From: Bacteroidota bacterium
Lineage (GTDB): Bacteria; Bacteroidota; Bacteroidia; Chitinophagales; Chitinophagaceae
Length of the DNA: 13,081 bases
Direction: 5' to 3'
Assembly (NCBI GenBank): GCA_023426425.1
Contig: JAFAAT010000312.1
Coordinates: 1 to 13,081, forward strand
Shown here: positions 7,138-13,081 of the stretch, one piece after another
Layout: every line of letters begins with the position of its first letter
Numbering within the stretch: position 1 is the first letter of the stretch
Notes under the pieces: model-generated
The model's input: only the letters and a program-made list of their open reading frames with translations
Databases searched by the model: none
What the model was told of the DNA's origin: nothing
Position numbers and translations under genes: made by a program

Positions 7138-7827
7138 ATGAACGATAGAACGATCTTGTCATTAAGGAACGCTAATATCTACCAGGGTAAAAACCTTATC
7201 CTCTCTAATGTCAATTTCGAAGTTCAAAAAGGAGAGTTCGTCTACCTGATCGGTAAAACGGGTACAGGAAAATCCAGCCTGCTTAAAACTCTTTACGGAG
7301 ATATCTACCTAAAAGAAGGGGAGGGTAGTGTGGCAGGTTTTGACCTCAAAAAGCTTAAGTGGCAAACGATTCCACTCCTCAGAAGGAACCTCGGAATCGT
7401 TTTCCAGGATTTCCGCTTGCTCACAGACAGAAATGTGTACAATAATCTTGAGTTCGTTTTGAAGGCTACCGGCTGGAAGGACAAAGCGCTGATGAAAGAA
7501 AAAATCGAGAACGTACTTTCCAAAGTAGGCCTGAAGAACAAAGGCTTCAAAATGACCTACGAAATGTCTGGAGGTGAACAACAGAGGGTAGACATAGCTC
7601 GTGCCCTTCTCAACAATCCCAAGCTCATTCTGGCAGATGAACCAACCGGTAACCTCGACCCCGATACTACTGAAGAGATTATGCAGCTTCTGTTTAACAT
7701 CTGCCGTGACTACCAGACAGCATTCATAATGGCTACCCACGACTATTCCATAATTCAAAAGTATCCCGCTCGGGTTGTGAGGATTGAGCAGGGTGCAGTT
7801 AAGGATGTCTCTGTTGCAGGAATCTGA
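7138..7827 (+). CDS. ftsE: FtsE-type ABC transporter ATP-binding protein
   Basis: This 229-residue ABC ATPase has a complete set of motifs: Walker A GKTGTGKSS (39-47), Q-loop Gln90 (GIVFQDFRLL), signature SGGEQQR (144-150), Walker B LILADEP (163-169) with catalytic Glu168, D-loop GNLD (171-174) and switch His201 (MATHD). Length and the VFQDFRLL and SGGEQQRVDIARAL stretches fit FtsE, which with the membrane protein FtsX forms a complex that controls peptidoglycan hydrolases at the division site. No ftsX is adjacent here; in Bacteroidota the two genes are often apart. LolD/MacB-type ATPases are close relatives, so the name rests on overall resemblance. The gene follows the terminator at 7058 and has its own -7 box. 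Its last 29 bases overlap the end of the convergent glycosyltransferase gene. Confidence 0.85.
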   Translation: MNDRTILSLRNANIYQGKNLILSNVNFEVQKGEFVYLIGKTGTGKSSLLKTLYGDIYLKEGEGSVAGFDLKKLKWQTIPLLRRNLGIVFQDFRLLTDRNVYNNLEFVLKATGWKDKALMKEKIENVLSKVGLKNKGFKMTYEMSGGEQQRVDIARALLNNPKLILADEPTGNLDPDTTEEIMQLLFNICRDYQTAFIMATHDYSIIQKYPARVVRIEQGAVKDVSVAGI

Positions 7828-8947
7828 TAATCTTCTCTGCATTGCGCTTGTTCGAATAAAACCTGCCAAGTACTGAGTTCCTGCGCGCAACTTCATCCTT
7901 AGTAAACGGTACATTCATTAGTCTCCCCAGCTCTGCCGATATGCTTTGCCCATCTTGAGCTACAGTACAAAGTTCCTCAAGGCCTGTGCCATGCACCATC
8001 GCTTCATTTACCAACACATGCCTTCCATGAAATAGCGCATGTAGCAGCTTAAGCTTTAATCCGGTATTCTGGAAAGTAGGCAAGACATGTACCTGTGCAT
8101 TGGCAGTAAGTTTGTCCATCTCTTCCATCGAAGGATTCGCCACAATACTGCAATTCCTATGCTTCGCTACAGCTTCAAATAGCTCCTGCCCGGGATTGCG
8201 TCCGGCAATAATGAACCTATGAACCGTCCTCGCCACCACTTCATTGATAAGGAACAATGCTGCCTCTTTATTTTCAGCCAGCCTAAGGTTTCCATGGTAC
8301 AATGCATAATCGCTGGATCCTTCAATACTTTCTACCTCATCGTAGGGCTGAAACGATGGTATATACTCATGCACAGCTGCCGGATACTTGTCTTTGAAGA
8401 ATGCATGATCATGAAGTGCCACAGTAAAGAAAGCAGCAAAATGACTTAGTTTGTTTTCAAAGCTCCGAAGTAGCATAGCCTCAACAGAGTAGTAGATTTT
8501 CTTTAGAATGTTCCCTTCCCTTTCTGCGAGCTGTGCGAAATAATCTTGCTCTATATTTTGGTTCCTGAGAATCTTCGTACGGTTCTTCAAGGCCGTATGG
8601 GAAGCATAATAGGATGTACTTACACCATCAAAAAGAATGGGCGCCTCAACATCAATCAGGTTCTGCAACAGGTTCGCATTTCTCCTTGAATACACCATAT
8701 ACGGTGTGGTCACCGAAATGCCTGAAAGTCCTGTTTGACGTGGATAATACCAGACTTTCTGACACAACTGTTCTAACTCAATTGATGGCTTCCGGTCTGA
8801 ATACTGCGGACAGTGAAGATAAATCTCTGCTCCCGCTTCCGAAAGATGCTTCACCTTGTAAAAAACATCAATTGCTCCGCCATAATCCGGAGGGAACGGA
8901 ATATCAAACGCGACAATATGCAGTTTAGGCTTTGACAAGATCCTCAT
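7799..8947 (-). CDS. Glycosyltransferase, GT4-like (GT-B fold)
   Basis: This 382-residue protein has two Rossmann-like halves and no membrane segment. The N-terminal half has the acceptor-side loop FDIPFPPDYGGAIDV (14-28) and RNQNIEQDYF (128-137), the counterpart of the RxHNxE motif of related enzymes. The C-terminal half has ALYHGNL (215-221), FIIAGRNPG (245-253) and GLKLKLLHALFHGRHVLVN (296-314). That last motif is the usual nucleotide-sugar binding GxKxKLLEAMxxG, but with His303 in place of the conserved Glu; similar substitutions occur in a Bacteroidota subgroup (memory). It probably transfers a sugar from a nucleotide donor to a lipid-linked or surface glycan at the inner membrane. Its ATG overlaps the end of the upstream glycosyltransferase gene by 23 bases, pointing to a coupled two-gene operon. 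The 3' end overlaps ftsE by 29 bases. Donor and acceptor unknown. Confidence 0.82.
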   Translation of the reverse strand: MRILSKPKLHIVAFDIPFPPDYGGAIDVFYKVKHLSEAGAEIYLHCPQYSDRKPSIELEQLCQKVWYYPRQTGLSGISVTTPYMVYSRRNANLLQNLIDVEAPILFDGVSTSYYASHTALKNRTKILRNQNIEQDYFAQLAEREGNILKKIYYSVEAMLLRSFENKLSHFAAFFTVALHDHAFFKDKYPAAVHEYIPSFQPYDEVESIEGSSDYALYHGNLRLAENKEAALFLINEVVARTVHRFIIAGRNPGQELFEAVAKHRNCSIVANPSMEEMDKLTANAQVHVLPTFQNTGLKLKLLHALFHGRHVLVNEAMVHGTGLEELCTVAQDGQSISAELGRLMNVPFTKDEVARRNSVLGRFYSNKRNAEKIIRFLQQRHP

Positions 8948-10022
8948 ACACTTTTAGCAATGTCTTCTCTTCTTCCTGCCAGTTATATAGCTCCCGTGCT
9001 TTCAGGCAGTTTTGTTGAAGCTTCTTGTAGTAGTCCTCATGCTCCAGCAGATAATTCAGTCCTGCCGCTATCTTTTCAGGAGTAGGTTCATCAATTAAAT
9101 GTGCAACTTCAAATTCTGAATTAATCCGCACGTATTCCGGATACTTCATGCACAGCTGCGGCACTCCATTGTGCATGTAGTCAAAGAATCGATTCGCAAG
9201 CGACATTTTATTACTAGGGCCAATGGCCTCAAAAAGGGTCAGACCAATGTACGCATTGACAGTATACGACCTTAATTCTTCCGGCGCCACATAACCTTTG
9301 AATACAATCTTGTCCTGGAGTTCCAATGTCTTGGTAAGTTCCACCGCCTCTTTAAAAAAATTACCTTCCCCACAAACTATCAGTCTTGCATTCACATCCT
9401 TCATCGCGGGAATAAGAAACTCAAAACACCGCCCTACATTGACAGCCCCCTGATAAAGTATAAACCGTTCGGGTTTTTCAGGAATATTCACTGGCCTGAG
9501 AACTGTCATATTCCTGACTAGATGATAGTTTACTCCATAGCGCTCCTGGAAAACCTGGGCAATATATCCTCCTACAGTATAGCCAACCGGAAAGCGTGGC
9601 ACTGCATACTTTTCAATGGCTGTCCACATCCGGTAAATATTCGGTCTTGTTACAACCTCCTGAAGCTCTGTAAATAGCTCATGTGCATCATAAACTCTTT
9701 TCTTGCCACGTAACTTACTAGCGAAGTAAACAGGCAATATAGTGTCAAGGTCTATTGCGCAAAAAATATCAGCCTTTTTGAATAGTAGGAGAAAAAAAAG
9801 CTTCGTCCAGTAATCTATATACAACAGTTTACCTTCTTCTGCAATGATAGGCACGCGCTTTTGTTTAAATGGACGTGGTACTAAAGGCTTGCTGTTCTTT
9901 CGTTCAAACCCGATTAAGGTTACATCATATCCTGCATTGACCAGCGATGTACAGATCCTGATCATCCTCTGATCAAAATTCAGATCATTGGTGACTGTAC
10001 AGACAATGCGCGTTTTCTTCAT
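8925..10022 (-). CDS. Glycosyltransferase family 4-like protein
   Basis: 365 residues, GT-B type. The start has the TNDLNFDQRMIRI motif (11-23), followed by VNAGYDVTLIGFE (28-40), typical of a Bacteroidota glycosyltransferase group. VYDAHELFTELQ (110-121) is the family's central DxHE motif. The donor half has LYQGAVNVGR (189-198), RLIVCGEG (213-220), FKGYVAPEEL (241-250), LTLFEAIGPSNKMSLANRFF (261-280) and DYMHNGVPQL (281-290). Short hydrophobic stretches (LFFLLLF, 75-81) suggest monotopic membrane contact, not a spanning helix. It is the first gene of the two-gene minus-strand unit, reading from the divergent promoter at 10051-10089, and overlaps its partner by 23 bases. It likely adds a sugar during assembly of a surface polysaccharide; specificity cannot be read from sequence. 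Confidence 0.85.
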   Translation of the reverse strand: MKKTRIVCTVTNDLNFDQRMIRICTSLVNAGYDVTLIGFERKNSKPLVPRPFKQKRVPIIAEEGKLLYIDYWTKLFFLLLFKKADIFCAIDLDTILPVYFASKLRGKKRVYDAHELFTELQEVVTRPNIYRMWTAIEKYAVPRFPVGYTVGGYIAQVFQERYGVNYHLVRNMTVLRPVNIPEKPERFILYQGAVNVGRCFEFLIPAMKDVNARLIVCGEGNFFKEAVELTKTLELQDKIVFKGYVAPEELRSYTVNAYIGLTLFEAIGPSNKMSLANRFFDYMHNGVPQLCMKYPEYVRINSEFEVAHLIDEPTPEKIAAGLNYLLEHEDYYKKLQQNCLKARELYNWQEEEKTLLKVYEDLVKA

Positions 10023-10050
10023 TAAGCCAGGTGCTGAGTTGTGTCAGGGC

Positions 10051-10089
10051 GCAAAAATAAGCGTTTACCAGCAGGGTTTATATTTTTGC
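10051..10089. promoter_or_regulatory. Symmetrical back-to-back promoter between divergent glycosyltransferase genes
   Basis: GCAAAAATA (10051-10059) and TATTTTTGC (10081-10089) are perfect inverted 9-bp arms with a 21-bp spacer. Each arm contains a TATTTTTG -7 box (TAnnTTTG) facing outward: leftward at 10059-10052 for the minus-strand pair and rightward at 10081-10088 for the gene at 10098. Neither has a good -33 TTTG; where one would be expected lies the other promoter's -7 box. Polymerase binding on the two sides may therefore exclude each other. The rightward transcript would begin only a few bases before its ATG; the leftward leader would be about 22 bases. Confidence 0.55.
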
Positions 10090-10097
10090 AGTACCTC

Positions 10098-11321
10098 ATG
10101 GCAAAACACCGAGTACTGATTGTGTCGAACAGGGTGCCCTATCCCCTCAATGACGGCGGTTCACTTGCAATCCACGCAATGATCGAAGGCTATCATAAAC
10201 TGGGCTGGGATGTATTCTTTTTCTCAATGAATACAACGCGGCATTATGTGCCTGTCGAAACCCTCCCGCCGTTGTACAGCCAGATTCAGTTCGACTCGTA
10301 TGAAATCAATACTGACGTTAGGCTGGTGCCAACCCTCAGAAACTTCTTCTTCAGCCGCAAGCCCAATCATGCAGAACGCTTTTATGACAAAGGATTCGAC
10401 CAGAAGTTACGGTCGGTAATTACATCATTCGAACCAGAGATTATCCAGCTCGAAAGCCTGTATCTGGCTACATACATCCCTGCAATCAGGGAAGTGACAC
10501 GCGCACTTGTAAGTCTTCGACTGCACAACATAGAATACCAGATATGGGAACGTCTGGCAAACGATTTCAGTACCTCTTTCAAAAAGTTCTACCTCCGGGA
10601 TCTTGCGGCCAGAATCAAACGGTTTGAACAGGCTGCCTGGCAACAGGCTGATGTCTTATTGGCCATCACTGAAGCTGACGCAAAGGTTGTTAATTCTTGT
10701 CTGGCTGAAAAACCAGTGTGGGTAGTGCCGTTTGGAATATCCAGGCATGTCAACCCCGACAAGTCTGCCTCGGAACGATGGGTCGCATACCACCTTGGAG
10801 CCATGGACTGGATACCAAATGCAGAGGCAATGACCTGGTTCCTGGAGGATGTTTGGCCGGAATTACATCGGGAACTTCCCCATCTCAAGTTCTATTTTGC
10901 AGGAAGAAATATGCCTGGGTCTTTCCAGAAGTATGAAAAGGATGGTGTGGAATGTGCAGGTGAGGTTCCCGACGCAGACGAATTCATTGCAGACAAGAAG
11001 ATACTTGTCGTTCCTTTGAAATCGGCCGGAGGCATTAGAATCAAGATTCTTGAAGCTATGGCTGCAGGAAAAGTTGTGGTGAGCACCAAAATAGGCATGC
11101 AGGGCATCGAAGGTGCCACAAACAGGATACATTTTCTGGCTGCAGAGACACCTCCGGAATTCATTGATGCCATAAAATGGGTTATTCAGAACAAAATAGA
11201 GGCGCAGGAATTGGCCAATAATGCAGCACAGCTTGTTCAAAAGAAGTATAGTCAACAGATGATTATGAGTGAACTAACATCCAGGATGGAGAATTTACTT
11301 ACGTCTGGTAACTTGCATTAA
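10098..11321 (+). CDS. Glycosyltransferase, GT4-like, GGIRIKILEAMA type
   Basis: 407 residues from the ATG at 10098. The same frame extends back to a GTG at 10041, but that would add 19 unconserved residues and put the -7 box inside the gene; at 10098 the family's normal start (MAKHRVLIVSNRVPYPLNDG) follows. Motifs are the acceptor loop NRVPYPLNDGG (11-21), RLHNIEYQIWERLA (141-154), LGAMDWIPNAEAM (233-245), FYFAGRNMPG and GGIRIKILEAMAAGKVVVST (311-330). Glu319 is the conserved C-terminal Glu that contacts the donor sugar ribose in GT-B enzymes; the first Glu of the EX7E pair is replaced by Gly, as is usual in this subgroup. Likely role: sugar transfer in surface glycan synthesis at the cytoplasmic face. 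It is divergent from the other two glycosyltransferases and 97 bases ahead of ribBA. Confidence 0.87.
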   Translation: MAKHRVLIVSNRVPYPLNDGGSLAIHAMIEGYHKLGWDVFFFSMNTTRHYVPVETLPPLYSQIQFDSYEINTDVRLVPTLRNFFFSRKPNHAERFYDKGFDQKLRSVITSFEPEIIQLESLYLATYIPAIREVTRALVSLRLHNIEYQIWERLANDFSTSFKKFYLRDLAARIKRFEQAAWQQADVLLAITEADAKVVNSCLAEKPVWVVPFGISRHVNPDKSASERWVAYHLGAMDWIPNAEAMTWFLEDVWPELHRELPHLKFYFAGRNMPGSFQKYEKDGVECAGEVPDADEFIADKKILVVPLKSAGGIRIKILEAMAAGKVVVSTKIGMQGIEGATNRIHFLAAETPPEFIDAIKWVIQNKIEAQELANNAAQLVQKKYSQQMIMSELTSRMENLLTSGNLH

Positions 11322-11379
11322 GATTTGTTAGTTTTTACACTCTGAGCTTGATTATCCTCATTTTACGTTGAATACATAG

Positions 11380-11387
11380 TAACTTTG
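11380..11387 (+). promoter_or_regulatory. Probable -7 element of the ribBA promoter
   Basis: TAACTTTG fits TAnnTTTG exactly; the -33 region is unclear. The start would be near 11394, giving a leader of about 25 bases, which is far too short for an FMN riboswitch. No RFN-type element is visible between 11322 and 11418. Confidence 0.5.
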
Positions 11388-11418
11388 CTGTTCAAATTTC
11401 GGCCCATCGGCCTGGTTT

Positions 11419-12618
11419 ATGCTTGATACTATTGAGTCTGCACTCGAAGATCTGAGGAATGGCAAACTGCTGATCGTCGTAGATGACGAAGATCGTGAAA
11501 ACGAAGGTGATTTTGTAACTGCTGCACGTAATGTAACACCTGAGATTATTAACTTCATGTCAAAACATGGAAGGGGGTTAATTTGTGCACCAATTACGGA
11601 GCAGAGATGCGAAGAGCTTAATCTTAACCTTATGGTGGAGAACAATACAGTACTTCACCAGACACCTTTTACTGTGTCAGTCGACCTGATTGGTCATGGC
11701 TGCACGACGGGCATCTCCGCTCATGACCGGGCGAAGACTGTTCAGGCTCTGATCAACCCGGATACCAAACCTGAAGACCTGGGACGCCCCGGACATATCT
11801 TTCCTCTAAGAGCTAAAAACGAAGGTGTACTTCGCAGAACCGGCCATACGGAAGCAACAGTTGATCTTGCCCGTCTCGCAGGCTTCGAACCCGCAGGCGT
11901 GCTGGTTGAGATCATGAATGATGATGGCACCATGGCCAGAATGCCACAACTATTGGAAATAGCCCAAAAGTTTGACCTGAAGATCATCTCTATAAAAGAC
12001 CTTATCGCTTACAGATTACAACAGGAAAGCCTGGTCGAAGAAGAGGTGACGGTGCATATGCCCACCAGGCATGGAGATTTCGAACTGATTGCCTTCAGGC
12101 AGATGAGCACAGGTGAGCAACACCTCGTGCTTAAAAAAGGTACTTGGGAGCCCGACGAGCCCGTGCTGGTTCGGGTACATAGCTCGTGCTTTACAGGTGA
12201 TATCCTGCATTCCCTGCGCTGCGACTGCGGTGAACAGTTAAACAGGGCCATGGAAATGGTTGAAGAGGAAGGTAAAGGTGTTGTGGTCTATATGAATCAG
12301 GAGGGACGCGGAATAGGTCTGCTGAATAAACTCAAAGCCTACAAGCTTCAGGAAGAAGGGAAAGATACTGTGGAGGCAAACCTCGCTTTGGGATTTAAAA
12401 ATGATCAGCGCGACTATGGCGTCGGTGCACAGATATTGCGTCACCTGGGTGTATCCAAGATACGCCTGATGACAAACAATCCCCGCAAACGTGCCGGACT
12501 ACTCGGCTATGGCCTGGAAATAGTAGAAAACGTGCCGATAGAAATCCAGCCTAATCCCCATAACGCTTTTTATCTGCAAACTAAGAGAGACAAGCTGGGA
12601 CACGAAATCCTGCGCTAA
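11419..12618 (+). CDS. ribBA: Bifunctional 3,4-dihydroxy-2-butanone-4-phosphate synthase / GTP cyclohydrolase II
   Basis: 399 residues, the usual length for the fusion. The N-terminal RibB domain (about 1-205) converts ribulose 5-phosphate to dihydroxybutanone phosphate plus formate. It has the metal/substrate loop DDEDRENEGD (22-31), HGRGLICAP (50-58), TGISAHDR and GHIFPLRA, with GHTEATVDLARLAG further on. The C-terminal RibA domain (about 206-399) opens the GTP ring, the first step of riboflavin synthesis. Its zinc ligands are Cys257, Cys268 and Cys270 (SSCFTGD, RCDCGEQL), followed by NQEGRGIGL (293-301), DQRDYGVGAQIL (329-340) and TNNPRK (352-357). All catalytic motifs of both halves are intact, so both activities are expected in the cytoplasm. 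The other rib genes are not in the window. A glycosyltransferase gene follows after 15 bases. Confidence 0.97.
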   Translation: MLDTIESALEDLRNGKLLIVVDDEDRENEGDFVTAARNVTPEIINFMSKHGRGLICAPITEQRCEELNLNLMVENNTVLHQTPFTVSVDLIGHGCTTGISAHDRAKTVQALINPDTKPEDLGRPGHIFPLRAKNEGVLRRTGHTEATVDLARLAGFEPAGVLVEIMNDDGTMARMPQLLEIAQKFDLKIISIKDLIAYRLQQESLVEEEVTVHMPTRHGDFELIAFRQMSTGEQHLVLKKGTWEPDEPVLVRVHSSCFTGDILHSLRCDCGEQLNRAMEMVEEEGKGVVVYMNQEGRGIGLLNKLKAYKLQEEGKDTVEANLALGFKNDQRDYGVGAQILRHLGVSKIRLMTNNPRKRAGLLGYGLEIVENVPIEIQPNPHNAFYLQTKRDKLGHEILR

Positions 12619-12633
12619 TGTAAATACCATTCA

Positions 12634-13081
12634 TTGAAACTGCTTTTTCTGGCAAATAGAATTCCTTATCCCCCCTATCGTGGAGATAAGTTGAAGATAT
12701 ACAACCTCGCCCGGCGGCTAGCAAAACGTCATGAAGTATACCTGCTGACTTTTACGGAATCAGAAGAGGATAAACAATACGAAGCTGAGCTTACAAAGAT
12801 TTTCAAGGAAGTGCATCTTGTACATCTACCCCTTTGGCAGTCAGTGCTGAATTGTATCAAAGCACCTGTGAAGGACCTCCCAATTCAGGTGTTGTATTTC
12901 CAATCAGCAGAGATGCGGCTTAAACTTGATCAACTACTTTCCGAGCACAGATTCGATGCAATTCACGTGCAGCATCTTAGGATGGCTCCTTATCTTTCTC
13001 ATCGAAAGGATCTGAAAAGAATCCTGGACCTCCCTGATGCTTTTTCCCTCTATTGGGAACGTAGGAAAAAACTCAAGCGTG
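12634..13081 (+). CDS. Glycosyltransferase, GT4-like, N-terminal part (cut by window end), TTG start
   Basis: The frame is open to the last base, 149 full codons. The protein begins KLLFLANRIPYPPYRGDKLK (residues 2-21), the acceptor-side loop of GT-B glycosyltransferases that resemble sugar transferases of exopolysaccharide clusters. It continues with YNLARRLAKRHEVYLLTF, FDAIHVQHLRMAPYL and LDLPDAFSLYWERR, the last being a recognisable DxxDxxSxYxxRR family motif. No ATG precedes the conserved start in frame: the codons after the ribBA stop are TGT AAA TAC CAT TCA TTG, so TTG at 12634 is the best start. It lies in the same frame as ribBA, 15 bases after its stop, and probably shares its transcript and is translated by re-initiation. 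The donor-binding half is outside the window. Confidence 0.83.
   Translation, partial: MKLLFLANRIPYPPYRGDKLKIYNLARRLAKRHEVYLLTFTESEEDKQYEAELTKIFKEVHLVHLPLWQSVLNCIKAPVKDLPIQVLYFQSAEMRLKLDQLLSEHRFDAIHVQHLRMAPYLSHRKDLKRILDLPDAFSLYWERRKKLKR

Noticed and set aside
7309..7914. 201-codon minus-strand frame antisense to ftsE
   Set aside because: It is a shadow of ftsE, which has all ABC motifs, and it overlaps the real minus-strand gene in another frame.
10041..10097. GTG start extending the glycosyltransferase by 19 residues
   Set aside because: The extension precedes the family's normal start, is not like any leader that I know, and would place the -7 box inside the coding region.
11322..11418. 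FMN riboswitch in front of ribBA
   Set aside because: Only 97 bases separate the genes, the predicted leader is about 25 bases, and no RFN-type conserved elements are visible.

Overview
The window looks like a chromosomal piece of a Bacteroidota genome, most likely a Chitinophagaceae-type organism. Two large secreted metalloproteases end in the type IX secretion system (T9SS) sorting domain found only in that phylum. TAnnTTTG-type -7 boxes, the Bacteroidota sigma-factor signature, lie in front of the + strand genes that have an intergenic region of their own. Start codons sit in A-rich context without clear Shine-Dalgarno sequences, and ribB and ribA are fused. The lineage is my inference from these signs; no search was run.

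Layout. 3-1904: the 5'-truncated end of a secreted reprolysin-like metzincin with Cys-rich, GEVED and T9SS domains, then a hairpin. 1905-2552: a gene-free stretch with two ~100-bp direct repeats, a tandem heptamer array (AATTGAC) and a promoter. 2553-3539: a stand-alone protein of an uncharacterised Bacteroidota family. 3821-7036: a 1071-residue M43-like secreted protease whose catalytic domain is split by a repeat-containing insertion; a strong terminator follows. 7138-7827: an FtsE-type ABC ATPase. 7799-10022 (- strand): two overlapping glycosyltransferase genes converging on ftsE. 10098-11321 (+): a third glycosyltransferase, divergent from that pair. 11419-12618: bifunctional riboflavin enzyme RibBA. 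12634-end: the start of a fourth glycosyltransferase with a TTG start codon.

How the genes fit together. The left half is secretory: two proteases that would cross the inner membrane by Sec and the outer membrane by T9SS, probably for digestion of external protein. The right half is a small group of GT4-like glycosyltransferases for a surface polysaccharide or glycan, interspersed with housekeeping genes (ftsE, ribBA). I see no polymerase, flippase or priming transferase, so the glycan cannot be named.

The most unusual items are the nested-looking insertion inside the M43 catalytic domain, the 39-bp symmetrical divergent promoter between glycosyltransferase genes, and the repeats at 2006-2280. 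I found no tRNA, rRNA, CRISPR array, transposase or phage gene, and nothing that I can call a new multi-gene system.
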